Assembly: GCF_000716605.1 (NCBI RefSeq)
Contig: NZ_JNXE01000009.1
Location: forward strand, 186,001-250,000
Length of the DNA: 64,000 nt
Source: Streptomyces sp. NRRL F-525
Lineage (GTDB): Bacteria; Actinomycetota; Actinomycetes; Streptomycetales; Streptomycetaceae
Direction: 5' to 3'
Part shown: one piece after another, positions 8,153 through 15,821 of the stretch
Layout: every line of letters starts with the position of its first letter
Numbering within the stretch: the stretch's first letter is position 1
Notes under the pieces: generated by a model
Told to the model about the DNA's origin: nothing
The model's database searches: none
The model's input: only the letters and a program-made list of their open reading frames with translations
Program-made: the position numbers and the translations under genes

Positions 8153-9118
8153 CTAGGGCTCTACGACCACTTCCTGAGCGGCCGCCGTACTGTCGGCCAG
8201 CAGCGGCGCGTCCAACGGCACGTTCCGCTTCACCAGTGCGAGGGCGATCGGGCCCAGTTCGTGGTGCCGTACGGACGTCGTGATGAAGCCGATCTTCCGG
8301 CCCTCCGCGCCCTCCTCCGCGAGCCTCAACTCCGTGCCGTGGCCCGGGAGATGGACCTCGCTGCCGTCGAGGTGGAGGAAGACGAGGCGGCGCGGGGGCT
8401 TGCCCAGGTTCTGGACGCGGGCGACCGTCTCCTGGCCGCGGTAGCAGCCCTTCTGGAGATGGACCGCCGTGCCGATCCAGCCCAGCTCGTGCGGGATCGT
8501 GCGGTGGTCGGTCTCGAAGCCGAGGCGGGGGCGGTGGTGCTCGACGCGCAACGCCTCGTAGGCCAGGATCCCGGCCGGGGGGCCCGACTTCTCGGCGTAC
8601 GACTCCAGGTCCTCGCGCGGGAGGAAGAGGTCGCGGCCGTAGGGCGTCTCGCGTACGACGGCACCGGACGGGACCTCGGCGATGGAACCGGCGGGGACGT
8701 ACACGACCGCGAACTCGCTTGTGCGGTCGGTGACTTCGACGCGGTAGAAGAACTTCATCGACTCCAGGTAGGCGATGAGCGCCTCCTGGGTGTCGGGTTC
8801 GGTGTGCATCCAGACCGTCGTGCCGTCGTCGACGAGGTACAGGGCGTGCTCGATGTGGCCGTGCGCGGAGAGGATCAGGGCCTCGGTGGCGACGCCGGTG
8901 GGGAGGTCGCTGACGTGCTGGGTGAGCAGCAGGTGCAGCCAGCTCAGGCGGTCGTCGCCGGTGACCGCGACGACGCCGCGGTGCGAGAGGTCGACGAAAC
9001 CGGTGCCGTCGGCGAGGGTGCGCTGCTCACGGAACAGGTCGCCGTAGTGGGCGGCGACGCCTTCGTCCACTCCTTCGGCGGGGACGGCGCCGGGCAGGGA
9101 CAACAGGGGGCTCTTCAT
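8153..9118 (-). CDS. ygfZ: Folate-binding protein YgfZ
   Basis: 321 residues of the GcvT-like YgfZ family, which helps assemble or repair certain Fe-S enzymes using tetrahydrofolate. The family signature K-G-C-Y-x-G-Q-E is seen as KGCYRGQETVAR near residue 225. An aminomethyltransferase-like N-terminal domain (FVDLSHRGVVAVTGDDRLSW) precedes it. It starts at ATG 9118, 10 bases after the Nur gene on the same strand, so the two are likely co-transcribed. Confidence 0.92.
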   Translation of the reverse strand: MKSPLLSLPGAVPAEGVDEGVAAHYGDLFREQRTLADGTGFVDLSHRGVVAVTGDDRLSWLHLLLTQHVSDLPTGVATEALILSAHGHIEHALYLVDDGTTVWMHTEPDTQEALIAYLESMKFFYRVEVTDRTSEFAVVYVPAGSIAEVPSGAVVRETPYGRDLFLPREDLESYAEKSGPPAGILAYEALRVEHHRPRLGFETDHRTIPHELGWIGTAVHLQKGCYRGQETVARVQNLGKPPRRLVFLHLDGSEVHLPGHGTELRLAEEGAEGRKIGFITTSVRHHELGPIALALVKRNVPLDAPLLADSTAAAQEVVVEP

Positions 9119-9128
9119 ACCGGTAAGC

Positions 9129-9587
9129 CTACGACTCGGTAGTTGAAGTCTTGAGCGAGCAGTCCCGGCACCGGCCGAAGATGGCGAAATGCTTCATGTC
9201 GGTCTCGAAGCCGAAGGTCTCGCGGAGCTTGGCCGTGAACTCGCCGGCCACCGCCACGTCCGTCTCGATGACGTTGTCACAGTCCCGGCAGACCAGATGG
9301 ATGTGATGGTGCCGGTCCGCGAGGTGGTACGTCGGCGCCCCGTGCCCCAGATGCGCGTGACTGACCAGCTGGAGCTCTTCGAGCAGCTCCAGGGTTCTGT
9401 ACACGGTGGAGATGTTGACCCCCGACGCCGTCTTCCTCACCTCGATGAGGATGTCGTCGGGGGTCGCGTGCTCCAGGGTGTCCACGGCTTCGAGCACGAG
9501 CTGCCGCTGCGGGGTCAGCCGGTAGCCGCGCTGCCGCAGATCGGTCTTCCAGTCGGTGCCTGGGTCCGTGCCTTGGGTGCTCACCAC
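9129..9587 (-). CDS. nur: Nur, nickel-responsive Fur-family regulator
   Basis: 152 residues: a winged helix (LTPQRQLVLEAV, INISTVYRTLELLEELQLV-like region) and a C-terminal metal and dimer domain. With an offset of 7, all seven histidines I recall as S. coelicolor Nur ligands are present: H40, H93, H95, H97 (nickel site) and H77, H79, H133 (second site). Cys pairs C100/C103 and CRDC near the end are also seen. Nur represses nickel uptake and iron superoxide dismutase when nickel is ample. The start is one of two adjacent GTG codons (9587 or 9584). It lies 16 bases downstream of the nitrobindin-like gene. Confidence 0.92.
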   Translation of the reverse strand: MVSTQGTDPGTDWKTDLRQRGYRLTPQRQLVLEAVDTLEHATPDDILIEVRKTASGVNISTVYRTLELLEELQLVSHAHLGHGAPTYHLADRHHHIHLVCRDCDNVIETDVAVAGEFTAKLRETFGFETDMKHFAIFGRCRDCSLKTSTTES

Positions 9588-9603
9588 ACCTCAGAGTCTA
9601 GAA

Positions 9604-10179
9604 CTACTTGAAGAAAGCGATCCCGTCGTCCGGCATGTCGTCCGGGAGGGCCTTCGCCCAGCGTTCGACGTCGTCCGGGGTGACGATCTTCTTCAGGTGG
9701 GCGGACATGTAGGGGCGGAGTTCGACCTCGGGGGTCTGCTTCTCGCCGACCCACATGAGGTCGCTCTTGACGTAGCCGTAGAGACGCTTGCCGCCGGTGT
9801 ACGGGCCGGAGGCGGCCGTGCGGGCGACGGCGTCCGTGACCAGGTCGATCTGGGGCTTCTGCTTGGCCAGCTCGCCGTACCAGATCTCGACGACTCCGTC
9901 GTCGCGGGTCATCGTGACCTCGACCTTGCGGTCCGCGTCGATGCGCCAGAAGCCGGACTCGGTCTCCAGGGGGCGGACCTTGTTGCCGTCGTTGTCCAGG
10001 ACCCAGGTGTGGGAGCGGTACTCCAGGAAGTCGCGGCCGTCGTGCGTGAAGGAGACCTCCTGGCCGAAGTTGCACTTCTCGGAGCCGGGGAAGTCGTGCA
10101 CACCCGCGCCGGCCCACTCGCCGAGCAGGAAGACGAGGGGGACCAGGTCCTTGTGGAGGTCGGACGGGATCTCGATCAT
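9604..10179 (-). CDS. Nitrobindin-like (DUF1794/FABP-family) protein
   Basis: 191 residues forming a predicted ten-strand barrel of the nitrobindin family, with the GxWxGxG signature as GEWAGAG near residue 19. Family members bind ferric heme through a C-terminal-half histidine and may handle nitric oxide or peroxynitrite. A candidate His lies in YMSAHLKK. It starts at ATG 10179. The tiny membrane gene at 10205 lies 25 bases upstream and nur 16 bases downstream, all on the same strand, so a four-gene operon ending in ygfZ is plausible. Confidence 0.82.
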   Translation of the reverse strand: MIEIPSDLHKDLVPLVFLLGEWAGAGVHDFPGSEKCNFGQEVSFTHDGRDFLEYRSHTWVLDNDGNKVRPLETESGFWRIDADRKVEVTMTRDDGVVEIWYGELAKQKPQIDLVTDAVARTAASGPYTGGKRLYGYVKSDLMWVGEKQTPEVELRPYMSAHLKKIVTPDDVERWAKALPDDMPDDGIAFFK

Positions 10180-10204
10180 GACGTCAGCAGTTCCTCGGTG
10201 GGGG

Positions 10205-10306
10205 TCAGCGCTGGCCCTGGTACAGCTTCTTCACGCTCAGTCCGGCGAAGGCGAGGACGCCGACGCAGACCAGGACCAGCAGGGTTTCGAAGAAGATCTC
10301 CAACAC
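10205..10306 (-). CDS. 33-residue single-helix membrane peptide
   Basis: GTG at 10306 after AAGGAG (spacing about 5) opens a 33-codon frame ending TGA at 10205. The peptide is one hydrophobic helix, FFETLLVLVCVGVLAFAGL, followed by the basic tail SVKKLYQGQR. That is the layout of a short inner-membrane protein with a cytoplasmic C-terminus. It is the first gene of the probable nitrobindin-nur-ygfZ operon. The function is unknown. Good ribosome-binding site, composition and operon position support it, despite its being too short for most gene callers. Confidence 0.7.
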   Translation of the reverse strand: MLEIFFETLLVLVCVGVLAFAGLSVKKLYQGQR

Positions 10307-10335
10307 GGGTGCTCCTTGAGCGGTACGTACACAGG

Positions 10336-10366
10336 CCGGGCCCCAGCTTACGCGGCTGGGACCCGG
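10336..10366 (-). terminator. Hairpin terminator after the membrane-protein trio
   Basis: CCGGGCCCCAGC at 10336-10347 and GCTGGGACCCGG at 10355-10366 pair with one mismatch around a 7-base loop. It lies about 30 bases past the stop of the gene ending at 10397. Confidence 0.6.
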
Positions 10367-10396
10367 CGCTCACGGTGAGGTACGGCTACGCGGGCA

Positions 10397-11314
10397 TCAG
10401 CCCAGCAGCTGGCTCTGGAGGGTCACCGTCTGCCGGAACGGGACCGCCTTCGCGACGCCCTTGCGGGACTGGACGATCAGGCCGAGGGTGTCACCGGCCG
10501 AGAGATAGGCCTGGCGGACGTCCTCCGGGCCGACCGGCTTGTCCTCGACGTACGCCGACGCCTTGACGTGATCGTCGAGGATCTCGGACTTGACCGCGTC
10601 GTCGTAGGAGGTCGCCGGGGCGCCGTCCAGGGCGTAGACCGGGCTGTCGTACGAGATGAGGCCCGGGGAGAACAGTTCATCGGCGGCGACCCCGGTGCCG
10701 AACTGGAGCAGGTAGATCCGGGTGTGCGTGCCGTCCGGCGCGGTCCAGCCGCGGGCGGCGATGTGGCGGAGGCCGGCGTCGGTCAGTTTCTGGGCGAGTT
10801 CCTTGCGCTCGGCCGTGTCGGCGTACTGCGCGAGGAACGTCTTCGTCGGCAGCCAGCCGTCCGTGCCGCGCAGCGACGCGTCGGCCTTCGCGCCCTTCGG
10901 CGCCGGGAGGAGCAGTGCGCGCTGGTCGGCGTAGTGGGCGTTCGTGAGGTTGCCCACGGCGAAGGGGCCCGGGCTGCCGGAGGGCAGGGGCGGCCGGGTG
11001 ATCTCCGGGTAGTCCCAGCGCCCGTCGGACGCGGTCGCGAGTCCGGGTACGTCGGTCCGCTTCATCTGCGTGACGCCGTACGCCGTTCCCGCACCGGCCG
11101 CCGCGAACACGACGACGGCGGCCGTCCAGCGCAGGGCCGCGCGCAGCACCCGGCGGTCCTTGCGCACCCGGGGTACCAGCGGGGGCGCTTCCGGCATGGG
11201 CGGAATCACAGCCGGAACCACGTCCGGGGTCACCTCCGGAGTCACCTCCAAGGTCTCCGGGGTCTCCGGGGTCTCCGGGGTCTCCGGGGTCACGGACTGC
11301 TGTTGCTCGGTCAT
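10397..11314 (-). CDS. Single-pass membrane protein, third of a coupled trio
   Basis: About 305 residues. A cytoplasmic N-terminus of near-perfect PET/PEV repeats (DNA repeat of CCGGAGACC units at about 11220-11290) precedes a basic stop (RVRKDRRVLRAALR), one transmembrane helix (TAAVVVFAAAGAGTAYGV) and an extracytoplasmic domain of about 220 residues. Features include DGWLPTKTFL, IYLLQFGTGVAADELF and YDSPVYALDGAPAT. No known family is recognised. ATG 11314 follows GGGGGAAG and overlaps the stop of the upstream gene by 4 bases. Together with its two neighbours it looks like a set of cell-surface sensor or lipoprotein-like proteins. Confidence 0.8.
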   Translation of the reverse strand: MTEQQQSVTPETPETPETPETLEVTPEVTPDVVPAVIPPMPEAPPLVPRVRKDRRVLRAALRWTAAVVVFAAAGAGTAYGVTQMKRTDVPGLATASDGRWDYPEITRPPLPSGSPGPFAVGNLTNAHYADQRALLLPAPKGAKADASLRGTDGWLPTKTFLAQYADTAERKELAQKLTDAGLRHIAARGWTAPDGTHTRIYLLQFGTGVAADELFSPGLISYDSPVYALDGAPATSYDDAVKSEILDDHVKASAYVEDKPVGPEDVRQAYLSAGDTLGLIVQSRKGVAKAVPFRQTVTLQSQLLG

Positions 11315-12141
11315 ACCGCTTCCCCCGTTGTCTTGACCCGGTCGAGCTGACCGCTCAGGAACGACACGATCTCCTTCGTGTCCATCGCCTTGGTCCCGGA
11401 CGCGCTGAGCGTGATCATGGCGTCGGCCTCGGCCGCGAAGCAGAGCATCTCGGTGAGCTTCTCCCCGGCCACCTTCTTCGACAGGAAGCACTTCGCGTCC
11501 TTGTGGCCCGGGACGGCGGGCCCTTCGCGGAACGCGCTCACCGTGCCCAGGAGTCCGTTCTCGTACGTCACGAGGCTGCGCGCGGCCTTCGCGTCCATCT
11601 GGACCAGCTGGACCTTGACCGTGTACGCGTTGGTCTCCTGCGCGGCGGGATAGAGGTAGCTGCGCATGGCCAGGCCCTTGATCTGCTCCTGGTCGATCTG
11701 CTTCTCCACCAGGAGCCGCTGCATGCGCGGCAGGCCGCTGAAGTCCTCCTTGCGCAGGGCGGTGGCCTCGCGCCCGGTGAGCTCGGCCTCGGACCCGAAC
11801 TCCTCGATGTCCGGCCCGCGGACGTACCCGTGGGCGGTGTACGGCTGGAGCACGGCGCTCAGCCCCTTGGCCGCCGCAGCCTTCCGCTCCGCCGCGGCCT
11901 TGGGGAACTTCCACACGGGGGCGCCCGCGTCCCGGTCGGCACCGTTCACGGTCACGACGGTGTAGCCGACCCCGCCGACGACGGCGAGGGCGAGCACCGC
12001 ACAGCCGACGACCGCGGCGATACGACCCCGGCGCACGGGCTTCGCAGTGACCTCAGCTCCTGGAGCAACTTCGGCGTTGGGCAAGGGAGTTGACTCCACG
12101 GGCTCCACCGGGCCCACCTCGCCGACCTGGTTCTCGGTCAC
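11311..12141 (-). CDS. Single-pass membrane protein, second of a coupled trio
   Basis: 276 residues from GTG 12141, which overlaps the upstream stop by 4 bases (GTGA). A short acidic, proline-rich N-terminus leads to RRGRI, then one helix (AAVVGCAVLALAVVGGVGY) and a roughly 215-residue outer domain. Two Cys in that domain (AKCFLSKKV and EMLCFAAEAD) may form a disulfide. The organisation matches both neighbours but the sequence similarity is low. Function unknown. Confidence 0.8.
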   Translation of the reverse strand: MTENQVGEVGPVEPVESTPLPNAEVAPGAEVTAKPVRRGRIAAVVGCAVLALAVVGGVGYTVVTVNGADRDAGAPVWKFPKAAAERKAAAAKGLSAVLQPYTAHGYVRGPDIEEFGSEAELTGREATALRKEDFSGLPRMQRLLVEKQIDQEQIKGLAMRSYLYPAAQETNAYTVKVQLVQMDAKAARSLVTYENGLLGTVSAFREGPAVPGHKDAKCFLSKKVAGEKLTEMLCFAAEADAMITLSASGTKAMDTKEIVSFLSGQLDRVKTTGEAV

Positions 12142-12938
12142 AACCGCTCCATCTGCCGCTCGGCAAGATCCATGATCTTCTTCTTCGGGATCGGCTTCGC
12201 GTCGTAGATCCAGATGTCCACGAAGACGTCGCCGCGCCAGGCGAGGGCCTCGGCGCTGTACACGCCGTCCTCGGCACCGTGGACGTACGCCCGTCCGTCG
12301 CCCGTGCCGGGGATGGGCCAGCTGCTGGTGTGGGGCCCGCGTTCGGCCCAGTAGAAGGAGTCGGTGGTGTTCTGGGAGGCGCCGAGGCCGACCACCTGGC
12401 GGTACTGCGCCAGGACGATGTCGACGTCGCGCGTGCCGTCGCGCCACTGGGCGATGGCGGCGCGCCGGAACTCCTGGTCGACCTCGTAGCCGAACTCCTC
12501 GTCCGGACCGTTGAACCGCTCGGAATAGTCGGCCAGGTCCAGCCAGCCGTCGATGCCGTCGGGCAGGACGGCGTCCTTCGCCCCGCTCGGCTTCTTGAGC
12601 AGCAGCTTGCGCAGGTCGCCGTCGACCTTGACCTGGCGGTCCTGCGCGGCGGACAACGGCTCGGGCGCCGGCCCCTTCGCCTGCGTGAGGGTGCTCTGCG
12701 CGAGCGAGGGCAGCTTGTCGGGTGCGCGGTTCGCCTGTACGAGGAATCCCGTACAGGTACCGGCCACGACACCGAGTACGGCGGCGACGGCGATCAGGAG
12801 GGTGGTACGACCCCGGCGGCGCGGGCGGGGCGCGGGCCCCGACTCCGGCTCAGGCTCGGGCACTTCTTCGATGGATTCTTCCGGTACTTCCAAAACGTCC
12901 CCCACGGAACATGACGTGCGCATTCCATATGCGCGCAC
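12138..12938 (-). CDS. Single-pass membrane protein, first of a coupled trio
   Basis: Up to 266 residues. An acidic N-terminus rich in Glu and Pro leads to PRPRRRGR, a helix (TTLLIAVAAVLGVVAGTCTG) and an outer domain. The domain contains LPDGIDGWLDLADYSERF, resembling DGWLPTKTFLAQYAD in the third protein, so the first and third are probably distant paralogues. The start is uncertain: ATG 12938 and ATG 12923 lack a convincing ribosome-binding site. Function unknown. Confidence 0.75.
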   Translation of the reverse strand: MRAYGMRTSCSVGDVLEVPEESIEEVPEPEPESGPAPRPRRRGRTTLLIAVAAVLGVVAGTCTGFLVQANRAPDKLPSLAQSTLTQAKGPAPEPLSAAQDRQVKVDGDLRKLLLKKPSGAKDAVLPDGIDGWLDLADYSERFNGPDEEFGYEVDQEFRRAAIAQWRDGTRDVDIVLAQYRQVVGLGASQNTTDSFYWAERGPHTSSWPIPGTGDGRAYVHGAEDGVYSAEALAWRGDVFVDIWIYDAKPIPKKKIMDLAERQMERL

Positions 12939-12992
12939 AGGAGACCCATGGCCAACGCAAGGAGTTGTAAGGGAGTTGATTACGATTCGGCC

Positions 12993-13355
12993 ATGTCGAA
13001 GAAGCTCGTGATCAAGGTGACCGCAGGGGCCGACGCCCCCGAACGCTGCTCACAGGCCTTTACGGTGGCCGCGGTCGCCGTCGCCAGCGGAGTGGACGTC
13101 TCCCTGTGGCTGACCGGCGAGTCCGCCTGGTTCGCCCTGCCGGGCCGCGCGGCCGAGTTCGAACTCCCGCACGCGGCCCCACTGCCCGACCTGATCGACT
13201 CGATCCTCGCCGCGGGCCGCGTCACCCTGTGCACACAGTGCGCGGCCCGCCGGGACATCTCCGAGAAGGATGTCATCGAGGGGGTTCGGATCGCCGGGGC
13301 GCAGGTGTTCGTGCAGGAGGTTATGGCCGACGGTACGCAGGCGCTCGTCTACTGA
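12993..13355 (+). CDS. DsrE-family protein
   Basis: 120 residues beginning MSKKLVIKV. The fold is the DsrE/DsrF type: strand KLVIKVTAG, then AFTVAAVAVASGVDVSLWLTGE, and Cys in RVTLCTQCAARRDI, where this family carries sulfur-transfer cysteines. The role may be sulfur relay or an unrelated adaptor function. ATG 12948 behind AGGAG would add 15 residues and is a real alternative. The gene converges on the DUF397 gene, and their stop regions overlap by 7 bases. Confidence 0.75.
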   Translation: MSKKLVIKVTAGADAPERCSQAFTVAAVAVASGVDVSLWLTGESAWFALPGRAAEFELPHAAPLPDLIDSILAAGRVTLCTQCAARRDISEKDVIEGVRIAGAQVFVQEVMADGTQALVY

Positions 13356-13612
13356 GCTTGGATGAACTCCGCCCACGCGTCGACACCGAAGAACAGGGTG
13401 CCGTGGGTGGGGTTCTTGCTGTCCCGGACGGGGACGAGGGGGAGGTTGGAGGCGACCTCGACGCAATCGCCGCCGTCCGTGTTGCTATAGCTGCTCGTGT
13501 GCCAGTCGGCGGCGCTCAGCAAGTCGTCGGACACCTCGATGCAGTCGCCGCCACTCGTGTTGCTGTAGCTGCTTTTCCGCCACGTCACACCGTTTAGGTC
13601 GATGGCTCGCAA
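13349..13612 (-). CDS. Tandem DUF397 protein
   Basis: 87 residues containing two DUF397-like modules: WRKSSYSNTSGGDCIEV and WHTSSYSNTDGGDCVEV, the second followed by the usual VPVRDSKNP and the WAEFI tail. TTG 13612 is preceded by GGAGGAAG at ideal spacing and lies inside the 3' end of the XRE gene (19-base overlap), so the two are coupled. In Streptomyces DUF397 proteins are small partners of the adjacent DUF5753 XRE regulators, as in the BldB-linked or WhiJ-type systems. The doubled module is less common than a single one. Confidence 0.88.
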   Translation of the reverse strand: MRAIDLNGVTWRKSSYSNTSGGDCIEVSDDLLSAADWHTSSYSNTDGGDCVEVASNLPLVPVRDSKNPTHGTLFFGVDAWAEFIQAQ

Positions 13613-14436
13613 GGGACTTCCTCCAACATCCTCAAGATGAACGTTCGCGACTCGGTCGGAGACAGCGCCAGGTCACGCACCGAATCGTACCTACGTTGAA
13701 GCTCTTCAACTGAGGCGTTTTCTTGGATCAGTTCACCGCGCAGGTCGTTCTCGGTGTAGGCGATGGTGCGACCGTCCAGCAGCCGCAGGAACTTCACGGC
13801 GGTGTTCATCAGGCCGTGCGGGCCAACGCTTAACGGCAGCACCTGGATGGTGATGTTCGGGCGCTGCGCCATCTCCGCCAGGTGCTCCAACTGTTCCCGC
13901 CACGCCAGCACATCACGGAGGGGCGTGCGCAGTACCGCCTCGGAGAGGACGGTTCGGAACGAGGGCGCGTCCTCGCCTTCCAGCAACTTCCGTCGCCCTG
14001 CGCGTGCTTCGACCTGCTGGTCCAACTCCTGGCTGCTGATCCAGCCGACCGCGAGTGCTTCGCGCACGTAGCCGTCCGTCTGAAGCAAACCCGGCGGAGC
14101 GCTCACCGCGTAGTGCCACAGGCTGACCGCCTCGGCCTCCAACATCATGTAGCGCCGGTACTGCTCCTTGAACTGAGTCGGGTCACCAACTGCCAACTCC
14201 CACAGGATGAGCAGCATCCGACCCGTGCCGTAGTAGTGATCCAGCGCCTGCACGACCTCGGGCCCACCCAACGTGCCCCCGCGCTCCATCTTGCCGAACA
14301 GCGACGGATCCCAGCCCACCACCTTCGACAAGTCCCGCAGACTCAGGCCCCGTTCAGTCCTCAGCCTCTTCACCTCTTCGGCAAACCGCTTCCTGGGTTC
14401 ATGGCTCAGCGCCGTCACAGCAACCCGTTGCGGCAT
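13594..14436 (-). CDS. XRE-family regulator with DUF5753 (WhiJ-like)
   Basis: 280 residues from ATG 14436, which follows AGGAGG. An N-terminal helix-turn-helix (RFAEEVKRLRTERGLSLRDLS, KVVGWDPSLFGKMERG) is followed by the DUF5753 region (LLQTDGYVREAL, ITIQVLPLS, IAYTENDLRGELIQ, YDSVRDLALSP). These proteins pair with DUF397 partners and act in development or in antitoxin-like modules. A second, less similar pair lies at 31573-32603. Confidence 0.9.
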   Translation of the reverse strand: MPQRVAVTALSHEPRKRFAEEVKRLRTERGLSLRDLSKVVGWDPSLFGKMERGGTLGGPEVVQALDHYYGTGRMLLILWELAVGDPTQFKEQYRRYMMLEAEAVSLWHYAVSAPPGLLQTDGYVREALAVGWISSQELDQQVEARAGRRKLLEGEDAPSFRTVLSEAVLRTPLRDVLAWREQLEHLAEMAQRPNITIQVLPLSVGPHGLMNTAVKFLRLLDGRTIAYTENDLRGELIQENASVEELQRRYDSVRDLALSPTESRTFILRMLEEVPCEPST

Positions 14437-14613
14437 CACAACCTCCTGTGGAATTTGTGGAATTTGGCGCGCCAGGCGCGGAAGTTGAGCCCTTTGGCGC
14501 TGCATTCGCCTCCGCCCTGGGCCATCCTCGTAACACACCCAGGAATGCACAGAGTAGTGCAACTGTCGCATTCTGTACGGAAGTTGCATAAAAAGGAAGA
14601 GGAGGATGCGCCG

Positions 14614-14979
14614 ATGGAACCCGGAACGCTGCTCTACGACCCGGCAACCGACACGGTCGGCGAGTACCAGGACAAGGCAGGCCCCTACGCCCTGTTGCGC
14701 CCGGTCGGCGGCGGGCGCGAATGGCAGGCCGACCCGGGGTCGTTGCGGCCGGCGACGGACCAGGAACGCATCAGCGCCGGGGTCCGCGCGGCGAACCACC
14801 GCGCACGCACCGACGCCCCGTTCCTGGTCGCCGTACCGCCGCAACCCGCCCCCGGTTGCGCGGGCTGCGCGGAACTGGCCGAGGTCCGGGCCGCCGCCCG
14901 CACCGCGCGCGACTACAGCGCCGAGACCGACGCGAACGTCCTGCTCCGCAAACACCGCAGCGAGGCCCACCCCGTATGA
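14614..14979 (+). CDS. Hypothetical protein coupled to a membrane protein
   Basis: 121 residues from ATG 14614, nine bases after AGGAGG. It is polar and contains GTLLYDPATDTVGEYQDKAG, a short WQADPGSLRPATDQER segment of the kind found in small Streptomyces proteins beside XRE/DUF397 pairs, and a CAGC pair. It diverges from the XRE regulator and overlaps the next gene by 4 bases (ATGA). Function unknown. Confidence 0.75.
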   Translation: MEPGTLLYDPATDTVGEYQDKAGPYALLRPVGGGREWQADPGSLRPATDQERISAGVRAANHRARTDAPFLVAVPPQPAPGCAGCAELAEVRAAARTARDYSAETDANVLLRKHRSEAHPV

Positions 14980-15254
14980 ACCGTCCCCGCCCTCACCAGC
15001 TGATCCAGGTCCCCCCGGCCTGGACGCTACCGCCCCCGCTCATGCCGACGGCGCCGTTGCCCGTCGTACGACAGGCGGAGCCCCCGGCACCACCACCCGC
15101 CGTACCCGTACCCGCCCCCACACCCCCACCCGCCCGGCGTCGACGCCGGTTCCGCGCACCCCGGGCGCTGCGCGAGGACGCGTTCTGGATGGGCGCGCTC
15201 ACGGCGATGTGCATCGGCGGTCTGCTGATGGCGATCATCGCGACGACGGCGTAA
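14976..15254 (+). CDS. Small proline-rich protein with C-terminal membrane helix
   Basis: 92 residues. The first 60 are rich in Pro and Ala (PPAPPPAVPVPAPTPPP), then RRRRRFR and one helix near the end (MGALTAMCIGGLLMAIIATTA). This is a tail-anchored layout with a cytoplasmic proline-rich arm. It is translationally coupled to the gene upstream. No family is recognised. Confidence 0.7.
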   Translation: MNRPRPHQLIQVPPAWTLPPPLMPTAPLPVVRQAEPPAPPPAVPVPAPTPPPARRRRRFRAPRALREDAFWMGALTAMCIGGLLMAIIATTA

Positions 15255-15283
15255 CTGCCGCTCCCCGCACCGGACATGACGAT

Positions 15284-15315
15284 GCCCGCCCGAAGACTTC
15301 CGTATCCGGGCGGGC
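15284..15315. terminator. Hairpin terminator
   Basis: GCCCGCCCG at 15284-15292 and CGGGCGGGC at 15307-15315 form a perfect 9-bp stem with a 14-base loop, about 30 bases past the stop of the tail-anchored protein gene. Confidence 0.6.
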
Positions 15316-15359
15316 GGGATAGCTAGCTAGTTATCGGGCTAGCGGGCTAGCCGTAGCGG

Positions 15360-15800
15360 TCAGTACTTGATGATCACCGCGCCGTTGCTGCCGTTCCTGC
15401 CGTTCCTGCCGGCCGTGCCGTGTGCTTGCCCCCGCCGCCGGTACCGACGACCAGGCCGTACTCGCCGCCCTTGCCGACGATGATCTGCACCGGCAGGCCG
15501 GGGTGGACCGCGAGCTTGCAGGTGATGGGCATGCCCACGGCGCCTCCGCCCCCGCCCGCACCCCACAGGTCGACGGCGATGCCGTGGACGCCGTTCGGCA
15601 CCTTCCACACCTGGGGGCTGCCCGCCTTGGTGAAGGTGACGGTGCCACCCGGAGCGGCGACGAACGCCGGCCTGCGGTCTGGACCGTCTCGTAGGTCAGG
15701 GCCGGGACAGCGACAGGCTCGGCAGCCGCCGGTGCCGTAGGCGATCGGCTTCGCCGTAGGCGTCCAGGACCCGCTCGATCCGCTCCCACAACCGCGCCAC
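15360..15800 (-). pseudogene. Broken glycine-rich surface protein gene
   Basis: The middle part reads TFTKAGSPQVWKVPNGVHGI, DLWGAGGGGGAVGM and VQIIVGKGGEYGLV. This is the core of a Streptomyces family of secreted glycine-rich beta-structured proteins. The normal C-terminus (NGAVIIKY) lies in a different frame from that core, so a frameshift falls near 15420. An N-terminal segment (PALTYETVQT) is in the third frame, implying a second shift near 15690. The expected long glycine-rich region is also shortened. It appears to be a decaying gene; sequencing error in a repetitive GC-rich stretch is the alternative. Confidence 0.6.
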
Positions 15801-15821
15801 CATGCACGGTGCATCCCGGCC

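Noticed and set aside
7478..9142. 554-codon rightward ORF
   Set aside because: It runs antisense through rsiG and ygfZ and in an alternative frame of dtd; Arg/Pro/Ala composition and lack of any domain mark it as a shadow.
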